Below are positions 46,175 to 57,116 of a stretch of 64,000 nt of DNA, piece by piece. The translations under genes were made by a program, and so were the position numbers. Location of the stretch: NCBI RefSeq assembly GCF_963678635.1, contig NC_087071.1, forward strand, positions 15,230,864-15,294,863, written 5' to 3'. Positions within the stretch are counted from its first letter, which is position 1. Each line of letters opens with the position of its first letter. The notes under the pieces are model-generated. The model was not told where the DNA came from and ran no database searches. It saw nothing but the letters and a program-made list of their open reading frames with translations. Source of the stretch: Symsagittifera roscoffensis. Its lineage: Eukaryota > Xenacoelomorpha > Acoela > Convolutidae.

Positions 46175-46860
46175 AAGTCTAAGAATTTTTGAGATTATAA
46201 AGCAAGATATTCCGTCAAACACGAAAAGAAAAAACTTATTTCTTGGTACCTGTACTGTTTTGGACCCGGAAAAAAATTTGAAAGAAATTGATCAAAATTT
46301 TCCTTTTGGAGTTCTTATTGGATACGGAAATTCCTGTATGGATTATTTTTTGCAAACTCCAAAATCTTTAGACTACATTCAATTCAACATGACTCTGCTG
46401 GATCTGTGAAATCTACTATGAAAAAAGGACCTGGGTATTGTTATGTTGCACCTAGTCACCCCAGTTCATGTTTTCTTGGTCACGTGACTGGATTGTTTTT
46501 CTGTTTATATGTCATGGACTTAATATGGACATAAATTAAAATATTTATATGTCATGGAACCAATTGGAGCAGTGGTTACGAAAAATATATTGAACTTGAA
46601 AATATATTGAAAAACCTAGAAGCCACAGAAACGGAATTGTTTGCAAATAATTGTGAAAAATGAAAGACTTTGTCAGAGTTTTTGGATAACTACGCTTGCC
46701 CTAAAGTTCAGTTTTTGATATTCAAAGATTAAGAATATGATTGGAGGTGTAGCAACTACCCAGTTCGTCATGCAAAATTCTTCACTGTGCAGAAAGAAAA
46801 GCAATTGCATACGGAGCATGGACTCGATGTTTTTAAAACAAATTGTAAATCAAAATAAAT
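46152..46860 (+). pseudogene. Unrecognised gene relic, possible maturation gene position
   Basis: The first 85 codons are open (LFLGTCTVLDPEKNLKEIDQ, FGVLIGYGNSCMDYFLQTP). After the stop at 46,407, coding-like pieces continue in other frames (GPGYCYVAPSHP at about 46,430; NYPVRHAKFFTVQKEKQLHT near 46,760). Scattered His and Cys residues invite comparison with adenain-type cysteine proteases of Polinton-like elements, but I cannot line up the His-Asp/Glu-Gln-Cys signature, so I leave it unnamed. Confidence 0.35.
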
Positions 46861-47183
46861 TTATTGTACTACCATTTTCAAACTTTAATTAACTTTCCTT
46901 GTCAACTTTTTACTAGAGTTAAGATAGTCGACCAATGTGAAAAGCCCGTAACTTAAGGAAACTTTTGTTTTTGATGAAGATAATCATGAAAAAAATCATG
47001 GAAATTGTTTGGACGTACATGTAAAGATCTCTTTTAGTTTTTTTTGTGCCAACTTTTTGTTATAGTTATGATAATAGTATTTGCAATCGTTCGAATTATG
47101 TTATCCACAACATGTGAAGAAACAACAGTTTGGGTAGCTATCTTATCAGGTACAGTCGGTTATAATCTACCTTCTCTAAAGCT

Positions 47184-47800
47184 ATGAATAAATTAATATC
47201 TACCAAAGAACGAACATTTTTTTCACTAGTTGGAGCAAGTGGATCTGGAAAATCTCATCTTTTTTTGATTGGTTGAATATTGGTACTTTTCAACCAGAAT
47301 TTGACAAAATTTTCTAATTTTATCAACATTATCAACCTCTTTATAGTCAAATGCAAAGAAAAAACCTTAAATTTATCCAAGGAGTAAATTTTGACTTGAT
47401 TGAATGTCTTCCAATAACGGAACTAAGTATTTGCTTATTTTTGATGATTCTTGTGAGGAAATTTCAAACTCCAACAGTTTGTAAAAACTGCACTGCTGGG
47501 AGACACAGGAGACTGAATACAATATACATGAAACACAAATTATTTCATCAAGACAACTTAGGAAGAGTTACAAAATACACACAGAGTCTTGGTCAAGTCG
47601 CCGAGGGATGTTTTACAATTAAAAACATTAAGTCAACAACTAGGTCTAAAATCTCAATTGGAAGAGTGGTATCAAGATGCAACATCCGTTCCTTATGGTC
47701 ATTATTTATTGATTTAAGCCCAAAAACAATTGATTCACTAAAGTATTGCTCTAATAGTGGCCCATTTCCAACTAAATTTTAATTAGCAGCGGGACAATAG
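47184..47800 (+). pseudogene. Packaging-type P-loop ATPase of the virus-like element, broken
   Basis: The ATG-led start runs into a textbook Walker A motif, FFSLVGASGSGKSHLFL, stopped by a TGA soon after (47,274). A Walker B-like strand, KYLLIFDDSCEE, follows at about 47,418 in another frame. After it come GRHRRLNTIYMKHKLFH and SPRDVLQLKTLSQQLGL and a C-terminal part ending near 47,780. This order fits the FtsK/A32-type genome-packaging ATPases carried by Polinton-like and related elements. At least three frame changes and one early stop rule out function. Only this one copy is present in the window. Confidence 0.7.
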
Positions 47801-48112
47801 ACAAAGTTTTCGGACAATGAGTACAAAAAACGTCTCTACTCTCCCAATATTTCAACAATTTTCCCCAAGGCTTCGAAAACAATTCATTCTCAATTGTCCA
47901 AAAGATTTCAATCAGTTTCTGAGCGAGTGTTCAGTAAACCTATTAAGAGGAGAGCTTTGAGATCTTTGGAAAGAAGACGTAAAAAAAATATCGAAAAAAA
48001 AACAACACAAAAAAGAACTTCTCTACACAAAAGAAGAATTATTTTAAGTTCAACTAAAGGGTTACAATTAACATCTATCATTACCCCTTTTGCCATCAAA
48101 CAGTTGACATAG
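47801..48112 (+). pseudogene. Basic C-terminal tail and/or small overlapping gene
   Basis: Two frames overlap. One (47,894-48,112) is very basic: RRALRSLERRRKKNIEK. The other (about 47,830-48,050) reads CPKDFNQFLSECSVNLLRGE and YTKEEL. The second looks like a small separate protein starting within the ATPase tail. Neither has a proven role that I know of. Confidence 0.4.
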
Positions 48113-48179
48113 TATGGTAGAATTTCAAAAAGAGGACCAAAAAACTTTGATTCTGTTTAGAGTGCTGTAAATGCGAGGT

Positions 48180-49100
48180 TGAAAACGAGCAACACAAAGC
48201 ATCTGATTGATTTAAGTTTGAATTCTCCTAGAATTGAACTCAGCCAGTCAGACAATTTTATATTAGATAATCGAGATACAGTAGAATCTATAGTAGACTT
48301 TGTGTGTGCACTAAAACGAAAAAACACCGATTTTCCAGATGTTTACTTTACTATTTTGGAAGCAAGTCAACTTCCTTCTAAACTTGTTATTAACGAGAAT
48401 GCCAAAGCAAAATACAGAAGAATTTGGCTTTTGTAGACAAGTTAGCTAGTCAAAACAATGGGGTCAACTATTTATTAGTTGCTGTGGACTTTTTTTCGAG
48501 ATTTGTCAGAGTTAAAACAATGAAAACAAAAATCTCCAAAGTCATTTTTTCTCAAAAAAACACTCCTGAAAAACGTTGGGTTGATAAAGGAACAGAGTAT
48601 GGGGGACTTTTAAAAAACTTTGCAAGGAGAAAGACAATGAAGTTTTTTTAACAAGGAGTGAAACAAAAGCTGCATTTGCAGAGAGAGCAATTCAGTCTTT
48701 AAAGCATATAATATATCCCTACATTGAAGATCATGGTGAAAAATTTGTTCCCCAACTGCAGCAATTTGTTTCTACATTGAACTGTTGTAAAATCAATCAA
48801 TTAGAAAATCTCCCAGAGATGGAAAAACAGTGATTTTTTTAGGAAATTTGTATAACAAATCGTTCAAGAAGTTTACTAAACCAAAATTCAAAATTGGTGA
48901 TGGAGTTAGAATTTCGAAAAAAGATATTCGGTTCCGAAAAGGATATAAGCCACGGTTTACAGATGAAGTTTTTGAATTTTCGGCAATATCAACATGAAAG
49001 CCTTCTACATACAGCATCAATGATCTCGAAAAAGACGAAATTATGGGAAATTGTTTTGAAAAAAGCTGAAAAAATGTTCAGATTAAAGGTCATTTTTTAA
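48180..49100 (+). pseudogene. DDE integrase, F54H12.3-like, right copy, broken
   Basis: An open N-terminal frame (48,179-48,436; TVESIVDFVCALKRKN) leads into AFVDKLASQNNGVNYLLVAV (first Asp, at 48,424 onward), RWVDKGTEYGG (second Asp) and, after a frameshift, TKAAFAERAIQSLKHIIYPY (Glu). The catalytic triad spacing fits a retroviral-type integrase. The C-terminal remainder runs to about 49,100 with frame changes. Together with the inverted copy at 43.0-43.9 kb it shows that both halves of the palindrome carry the same gene. Confidence 0.75.
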
Positions 49101-49125
49101 ATTGAATTTCTATCAATCAGTTGTC

Positions 49126-49534
49126 ATGAATTCTTTTACTTTTGAGCTAGTTTCTAATGCTTCTTTTAATTGTTATCCGAATAATTGTCTTAGTTTTTTT
49201 ACAAAGTTTCAACCTGAGCAAAATTCTAAAAGGAGAATGAGAGGTTGCTATTTCAGAAATATCTTACCCTTCATTGCACCAAAACGTTACAGCAGGAAAG
49301 TTTACTTTCAAAGATGGACGAGAAAGTCCTGCGGAAATAAGAAAGATTCAACCGATGCACATTGAACCTGGGTTGTATCCAAGTTTTGCTGATAAAGTTG
49401 TAGCCACGAATGACAAAATTTGAAAACGTATAGGCGCACAAAAATATGAATGTAAGGGAAATTATGTATCAGTAGATGAGATTACACAAAAAGTTGCCAT
49501 TCCTTTACCTGACGATCGTTCCGGGTGTGTATTT
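49126..49534 (+). pseudogene. Accessory virion-like protein, right copy, C-terminally deleted
   Basis: It starts MNSFTFELVSNASFNCYPNN, matching the left copy, and shifts frame several times (FTFKDGRESPAEIRK, MHIEPGLYPSFADKVVATND, YVSVDEITQKVAIPLPDD are readable). At about 49,530 the sequence switches within a few bases to the capsid-like gene. The second half of this protein, the core-like gene and the start of the capsid-like gene are absent. Confidence 0.6.
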
Positions 49535-50097
49535 CTCAGTGTTTTTACAGGTGAAAGCAGTTTTGAGTTTGATTTTGAGACGGACCGTAAAATTTATTTG
49601 GATAGGAGTGATACCCACCTCAGTTTAAAGCTTGAATTATTCAAAGGGAGGTTGTCTGATGCTTTCAAGAAAGAAAAAACAGAGCATAAAGCAGAATCGG
49701 AGAAAGATTCAGATGAGGAACCACAAACTTACTTAACTTATGTAAACAAACTACTACATTCTCTATTCTCCAATTGTTAAATTTATTATATCCTCATAAA
49801 GTACAAATATCAAACAAATTCAACTCGTCGGCAGTGAGTAATAAAGGAGTACTTGCTTGTCCGGAAGTATTTGATATGTATCCGTTCACTGATCGAGTAA
49901 ATTCTTTAGGATCAGGGATAATTTTTTCAATTTATGGCGTGCTAGCCATTGACTTGTTTACTTGTGAAAATTTATTACCAAAAACCAAAGTCCGAATTAA
50001 TTATATTCGAACTGGACCTAAATTTTACATGCTATCTGCTTATCCAAATGTTATTCTGAAAATTATTGATTGTTCACTTCTGAAAATTGAAGATTAA
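49535..50097 (+). pseudogene. Capsid-like protein, F54H12.2-like, right copy, truncated at both ends
   Basis: The retained part reads GESSFEFDFETDRKIYLDRS, then DTHLSLKLELFKGRLSDAF with the acidic EKDSDEEPQ loop. After a stop and frame change (49,780) an open 107-codon frame has VQISNKFNSSAVSNKGVLAC and ends at IIDCSLLKIED. The left copy reads almost identically over this stretch and also keeps the C-terminal quarter, which is missing here. Confidence 0.75.
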
Positions 50098-50469
50098 AAA
50101 TAAAGTCATAAAAAAGAACTGAAATGAGTTGTAGCAAGAAATATGACAGAATAAATATACCAGTTGAGGTGAAAAATAAGAACTAGATAAAAACATCTGA
50201 TTGGTCGGACTTAAAAGTTTTGCATATTTTAACTTAGTTCCAGTGAAAAGTTCATGCAATTTTGATTGGATGTATTCCACTTTTTTATAAAAATTTAAGA
50301 TTTTAATCTCTCCAGAAAGTATTTCTCGCTTCATTAATTCTGTGAGGAACTGCTAATATGCGTCTGTCATATGATCGTGGGATAATTATGTGAAAAAGAT
50401 AAAGTAAATCATAAAATTAATAAGTATAATAGAGCTGTCATCCGTTCTCCAGATAACCTGGGGAAAAAA
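50098..50469. other. AT-rich stretch replacing the capsid-like C terminus
   Basis: The capsid-like frame ends and unrelated AT-rich sequence follows up to the terminal-repeat-like arm. No coding potential is visible. Confidence 0.45.
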
Positions 50470-51828
50470 GATTGAGTGAGATATATAAATAATCATCCGT
50501 GAGGAGCTTTCAAGATTCCCTGATATCTCGTGGAGCGGAATAATTAACCTGTCAAAGATAATCCCCTCTGGACATTTTTCCCCAGATAACTTGAGGGAAT
50601 ATAAATAAGATAAAACAAGTATTTAAAAGATTCTTTCAAGAAAAAAAATGTTCATTGATAAATTAGTTTATGATTCCATACTCTAAATCGGAACTTAATT
50701 TTCGTCGAAACTTACCATCTGAAACTTACCATCTAAATTTTTTTTTTCGACTTTTTAATATAGTAATGTTTTTTCAAGATAAAAATGTATTTGCAACTAA
50801 ATTTAACAAATTTTCAAAAATTTTCCGGAACTTATCATCTGAAACTTACCAACCAAAGTTTTGTGAGACAGGATAGCACTTACATATCACAAAAAGTAGA
50901 AGTTAGCTAAGTACCGGCAAACTCGGGTGCATAATTTTTTTTTGAAACTTATCATCTTACCATCTGAATCCTTACCATCGTAATACATTAGGAATCCTAT
51001 TCCCTATCCTAATGATTTCTTAATTCCCTACAATGAATTTCTCATTTTTAGGGAAATCTATACACTATACATGGGAAATTTGGGCGCCGAAAAAAACTTA
51101 TCATCTGAAACTTACCATCTGAAACTTACCATCTGAAACCTGCTATCTTATTACAGTTGGAAACCTATTCCCTATCTTAATACATTGGGAAATCTATAGC
51201 GTATGTTAATACATAGGGTGCTGACCTTATGCTCTATAGCCTTTGTTAATACATGGCGATCAGCAACCCCCCCCCCCCCCCGGGCTGAATTCGTCCAACA
51301 TATAATACTATCGCGAATTAAAAAAATAGTAGGTTATCTCTCTAGATGTTGTTTCAAATCAAAAAGTTTGTTGTTTCTTGAATCCATAAAAATTCGTTGA
51401 CAAATCAGCTTCTTGAACATTACTTTAAGAAAACCATTTTATCTTATTCGTTCAGCTGATCAAAGAATTTTTTCCACACTTTCAATGGTAGTTCTATGAG
51501 ATTGAGATTTCTACTCATCGCTGTTTTGTCTCGTCCTAAATGTCGAGACTCAAAACAAAAGCAATGATCTAGTTCTTTTGATGCTCATTGAATAGAAAAA
51601 CTTGAAAGATGTTTACCAATCTTAAGTTGTAAATTTAGTTTTTTCAGTTCCTCTGTATGGACGAAAATATACTCAGAATCGCAAATGACTAGATTTCAAA
51701 ATTTTGAACGATATGATTGTTTAACCTCATCAATTTAACTGTTTGGTCAATTCTTTCAAGACACTGTCGAGCTATTCCCCCAGTATGTTCTCCTTCTTGA
51801 ATATCTTGCAACATGATAGTCAAACAAT
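50470..51828. repeat. Right arm of the giant inverted repeat
   Basis: This is the reverse complement of 38,985-40,330, with landmarks in mirrored order: CTCGTGGAGCGGAATAATTA (about 50,548), repeated CATCTGAAACTTACCATCTG (about 51,103), GTTAATACATAGGGTGCTGA, the C run, GGGCTGAATTCGTCCAACAT (51,282) and CATCGCTGTTTTGTCTCGTCC (about 51,517). Identity is high in the outer part and lower inward. Confidence 0.85.
51267..51281. repeat. 15-base C run
   Basis: This mirrors the 17-base G run of the left arm at the same junction between terminal-repeat-like and flank-like sequence. Confidence 0.9.
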
Positions 51829-52108
51829 TCCTTCTTCTTGGATTTATATTTACAACGAAGACATGTAAGTTGAAGTTTTTACCCTTTTCCGATGTCTTTT
51901 GTAGCACGTTCGCGCCTGTTATCTTAACCGCAGATAAAAAAGAGCAGGCATCATCAGAAAACATGAACCAATTAATCAGGATTTTAAATACCAAAATAAA
52001 TTGAAATTGTTTATCCGTTTTTAAAACAATGAAATGTAAAGATAGTTGTAATATTGAACTGATTATTTTCGGATGGCCAACAAAATCAATGACTATCCAA
52101 TAAAACAA
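51686..52108 (-). CDS. GEHTGG protein, most complete copy, unrecognised
   Basis: A 139-codon minus-strand frame contains SAVKITGANVLQKTSEKGKN, LTIMLQDIQEGEHTGGIARQ and ERIDQTVKLMRLNNHIVQNF. Two other partial copies exist in the window: the N-terminal block at 35.4-35.6 kb and the C-terminal block at 38.96-39.12 kb. Conservation of protein-like words among copies suggests a former coding sequence, probably of a repeat or mobile element in which the virus-like element landed. No family recognised. Confidence 0.4.
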
Positions 52109-52690
52109 AAGTTTTCATACGAACAAGGACAACACGTCTCTGCATTTTTCCTTTTATGATCTCGATGTTCTTTTTTAATACATATGACGTCACCACACAT
52201 GCCTATTTTTGTTGTAATGAATGACGTTATTTTTGGAAGAAACCAGGTCATTGATAGCGAATTCTTTTTTTATGGTACAATTCAAAAAATTTCAAGACTC
52301 TTCCGGAAAAAAAATCAGAATTCAGCAGTTTTTGGACATCAAACTGGATAAAGGAAACACTGTTTGAAAACTTTTTTTGAAAATGCTTGTGTTTCCTCGA
52401 TTTATTTTCCGGGAAAAAACAATTCCAAGTGAGATCCTGATTGATGAAAAACATGTAAAATCTTTCTGTTACTAAAATTTTTCTAGACTTTATGCTGTTT
52501 AACAGAGAGTTCTCTGACTAAGTAAAAATCTCTTCAGAAAAATTTGCCCTCTCAAAATTTTTTCTTTTGAAACAAGCATTGCGCATCGAAGCCTTATAAA
52601 TTAAATGGCTGAATTGCACCTGACAAGGAAATAAGTTATAATTGTTCTAGATTGCTTGCGGTTATTCAAAAATCCTACAAAATTTTTCAA
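51808..52690. repeat. Direct copy of 35,460-36,320
   Basis: This continues the right arm outward. Its counterpart is not beside the left arm but about 3.5 kb further left and in the opposite sense to that expected, which is explained if the segment 35,455-38,985 was inverted. Confidence 0.65.
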
Positions 52691-52857
52691 AAACTGATTA
52701 TAACTATTACCCAAAATTTAAGTCTGTCAAAACTAGGCGCGAAGTTTTCTGTTTCTCAACTTCTTTAAAGATTTACAAAGTTCATAAAGCTTTAAAAAAT
52801 ATTTGACGCGAAGTTTCCAGAATTTCGAAGGAAAATTCTGGAAACTTCTGGTGTAGT

Positions 52858-53050
52858 CCTGTACACTATACATGGGATATTCGGGCGCCGAAAAAAACTT
52901 ACCATCTGAAACGTACTATCTGAAACTTCCTATCTGAAAGTGGTTTTTTAATACATTGGGAAACCTATTCCCTATATTAATACATTGGGAAATCTATAGC
53001 TAATGTTAATCGGATGCTCTTTAGCCTATGCTCGGATGCTCTTTAGCCTA
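52858..53050. repeat. Third fragment of the terminal-repeat-like sequence
   Basis: ACACTATACATGGGATATTC, GGGCGCCGAAAAAAACTTAC and CATTGGGAAATCTATAGC recur in the order and orientation seen at 51,060-51,200 of the right arm. It lacks the C run and the outer flank-like part. It ends in a duplicated 23-bp CGGATGCTCTTTAGCCTATG unit and a short GC-rich patch. Confidence 0.75.
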
Positions 53051-56000
53051 TGTTAATAAACTCGGCCGCTCGTTAAGCTCGTTCCGGTTCGCGCTCCTTC
53101 GGGTGGAAGATGTTAAAACTACATAGCCTTAAAATTGAAAGTCTAAAAGCTAGTATAGTATAAAGCTAGTAAAGTCGCTTCCCAACAAATCACACTCACG
53201 ATTTGAGTTTTGAACATCTAGAATATTTTGCGAAAAGCTCTTATCCGAAGGTCTGGGTAGACGCAAGCTTCATGACACAGTTCAGAAAATAAATCTTGAG
53301 ATTTTCCGCAGTGGGCAACTCTTTGCAACACCGAGAAGATTTTTTGCATCTTAAAGGTTATCTTGGAATGCATTGTTCATTTGATAATTCACCAGTTGAT
53401 GATATAACATTGAAACAGAATCTGTATTTGAACACAGTAATCATGCAGTTATCATTGATCTTTTTCTTATCATTGCAAAAAATCGATCTACTGTACAATT
53501 GATGCTAACAATTCGGACTTGCGATTTATCAATGAGCAGAGCAAGATGTGGTTAGATATACTTTAGTCATAAGTAACAATGTCTTTTTAAAATAATTTGT
53601 GTCTTTTATAGCATAAAAAAGGTTTCACCTTGTAATTTGAACGAGAATTATGATGCACTTGACAGATAGCAGATCCCAGAATTCAACAAAATTTTTTTAA
53701 AAACAGGTTTATACTTACAAGTGTTTATTTATTAAATCTAACCCCTATGCAATGTCTATATTTTGCTTATCTCCTAATCACTATTCGATTCATGTTTAAC
53801 ATTTCTGAATTGGAGTGAACAGTAAGTCAACTTCCTTTCCAAAAAACTTTCTTTTCAAATTATTTTAATTTAGTACAGAAGTGAAGACAGCTGGATGGGA
53901 TGCTTTACTGGGAGATCCCTTCGTATTAAAATAGGGAACAGAGTATTCGGTCTGCCGGCTATCATTTGAAAAAGGAAAGAGGTTTTCAAATTATTATTCT
54001 ACGTTCCAGGTTTTACCATGAATAAGTCACAAGTTTGGGGAGATGGTAATGTGGTAAGTTTCAAAAAAAAAATTCATGTAAAAAGAAAACGTATAGGTTT
54101 TCCCATGTATAGCAACTGGTAGTAGAACTTCAAAAGATAAGGACATGGTATATAGTCCTTATTATGATAAAATTCAATGACTTAATAACATGCTTAAGAA
54201 TGGCAGAAACTGAGTTTTTTTTCTGCAAATAATTCGTGTTTTGGGAAAAACTTTCTAGATTTTTTTTGGCAATTTCTTTCACATCCTATTCAAATGTATA
54301 TGATTTCAATTGATTTGTTTTTGTTTTAGGAAAAGGATTTTTCTACATTTTTGCATCATTTTAACACTAAATTTGATCTAGATATATCTAGTTAGCTAAT
54401 TTAGTTCATCAAGTGCTTCAGATGTCAAAAGTTTTCTTCATTTCGCCCAAAGTTATGCTGAAACGTAGCTGAAACTTCCTAACTTTTGACTAATTTTCGA
54501 AAAACCGTCTTTTTGTAAAAGTCAAATTAAAATTGAGTCACATTAGTCTCACTATCTGTCCAAAACTCTCCGCAGTACACCTTGTGTATGTATATTTAAA
54601 TGTGAACATAGTTACAAACATCCATTAATAAATTACTGTGATAAAAATTAAAACTTCCTAAAAATCACAATTGGATATCACTTCGGTTTTTTTTAAGATT
54701 CGAAAAATTTAAACAAAAGAGACAAAAGCAGAGCTGTGTCGATTTATATTTCAAGCTATTTGTACGTTTCTCTCGTTTTTTATCACAAATTTTCTCAAAG
54801 GACCTTATTGGACGAAAATTTAAAGACTCATTTTGAAAAAAAAAATTATAATATTTCTTTTGTTTCATAATACTTTTATGATCTTTTTTGTTTCAAAATC
54901 AGTAATTGTTTTATAATTTAACCTAATTTATTATAAGAGAGAAAAAATAGTTAATACCACTTTTGTATAGTTGCCTAAAACCTTTCAGTATGTTTGTATT
55001 TCTTAAGTTTCAGCTTGTAAGCAAAATTCAACCTTAAACTGAAAGAAAAACTGTGGTCAAAAATTGACCTTCAGGTAGAACAGTAGGTTTTGAACGACTC
55101 TTTGCTAACTCAAAGCAAATTTAGCACCAAAAACCCTAATTTAGTGAGAACGCACAAACAAACTCAAAAATAGGTCTCTGAACCAATAGTTTCAATTTTT
55201 TTCAAGCGAACTTTCAGATCCAAAAAGTCATGTACGTGTACGTGTATGAGTTATGTGTTCAAAATCAGCTAAAACATCAGATTTTTCATCTTTTCCTTGT
55301 CCGTTTTCAGAAGTTCCTCTGATTTAGTTAGAAAACAATAGAAAAATTCTTGAAATCTGTTCATACGTCTACAACTATCTGCTTTGGAAACTGCGCTACT
55401 CCATGATATTATTTAATTATAATACTTTTAAAATCTCGCTAAGTAAAACATTTAAAATCTCGCTAAGTGAAATGGCACAATTAATCGAGGTTTCTTCAAA
55501 CAAATCATATTTTAAAAAACTAGTGCAAGTGTTTCTACTCATTAAGTCAAAGCATGTCTTTCTTTTCAAAAAAACACATCAAAGTCCCCATAGGTCCACC
55601 ATTGTCGAACTAAGTTTTTGGAACAATTTACATAAAACTGGCTTTCACGTTAATTTGCAGCTTGCATTTGATTTTTCAACAAAAGTATCTTTTGAAGAAA
55701 AGGAAAATGTCAAAACCAAAACCGTTATCTAATACCAAAACTAAAACCAAAACTCTTAGATAAAATTTGTCGAATAACCTAAGAATTTTGAAATTTCAAA
55801 AAACAAGGTTTAAGGAAAATTTCATTTTACGCAAATTACATCACTGGCATTTTTGTTTGGAAGCTGCTCAGCGTGCACTCAATCACCTCAAAAACTTTTG
55901 AAAAAACCTTCGAAAGCAATAAAAAGTAGGGTTGGAATGCTGTTTTTTTTTGGTATGAAAATTAGGTTATTCGCTGCATTATGTATGAATATACAGCTAA

Positions 56001-57116
56001 AGTTTTCTTCAAAATTCCACAGTGCCTTTGCGCATGTGAACTATGTGATAAACTCTTTACATGCAATTCTCTCATTTCTTTTCAATGATGGAATCTCAAG
56101 TACAGAAAAAATACCAAAAAAAAAACGAAAAGGGATTGAAAATTTTGAAATCTCCCAGAAATTGGATGATAAAAAAAAGGAAATAGCTATCGTGCTCAAA
56201 ATTTTCCTTGTGAAAAAAGTCAACTTGGAAAAAGAACCATTTGGTGTAGCTGAAATCAAAATGAACCAATCAGAATCGAGCTTCCTCTGTTACGGAATTT
56301 TCAAGTGTTTTGTTATCAATTAATGAGAAGCTAGCCTTTTTTAACTTAAAACTTCTGTTCATTTGGACATTACTGAGTTGAGCTTATAGTTAATGGAACT
56401 TTTCTTCTTTCGACAAAAACCGTCCGGAAGGGAGCTTTATTTGCACTGGCTTTGTCATCCATTTTGATATCAACCGAATAGAAACGAGCATTTATTCCAA
56501 TTTTTCTTTTTTAATTTCAATGAATCAGATTTTGATTTAAAACTATGCAACTTAGCTGTTTGTTCAATTCCATGGAAACGTGGATAAGTGAGGTTTCGAC
56601 CTAATTATTATCTAACTTAGAACATTCAATCTTTTTGTCTGATTTGTTCTATTTTGAAACAGTGAAAATAAAAAAGTTGCCAGCTTAAACAAAATTTATA
56701 GTTTTCTTTACTGTAGGTTTACTGTAGGATGTTTAACTTATGCTGTTTTAAAAAAATCGCGAATCTTCATAAATACAAACTCCAACCGAATTGGTTTTCT
56801 AAGTTATCATTTTGATTTATGTAACTTTACCTATTGTTTGTTGCTTACTATTTTCCCACTGATTCTGAACTATATCTTGGACATAAAAACATTATAGTTT
56901 TATTTGGCAGTGATTTTTGTTTTTGAATTCTACTTTCCATCTTTTTAACAAACTGCTTAATTTGCTGGTTGCAATGATCTGAGAAATCATTGAAGTTTAA
57001 ACTCTTAGTATGAAATTTGAAGAAGAAAAAGGTGAATATACCTGGTCTATTGAAAAGAAATAAGTTATTTCAAAAGCTATTCTATAGATATTGATGTCTC
57101 TATATTATCAATTGAG
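53051..57116. other. AT-rich stretch, no confident gene
   Basis: Open frames include a 156-codon one at 55,853-56,323 (lysine-rich, unrecognised) and a 109-codon one at 55,403-55,732 whose start holds a 24-bp tandem duplication (TTTAAAATCTCGCTAAGT twice, about 55,430-55,466). Neither is splice-bounded or familiar. A short piece near 54,050-54,115 (GGTAAGTTTC, TTTTCCCATGTATAG) echoes the terminal-repeat words of the 39-51 kb palindrome. Confidence 0.35.
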
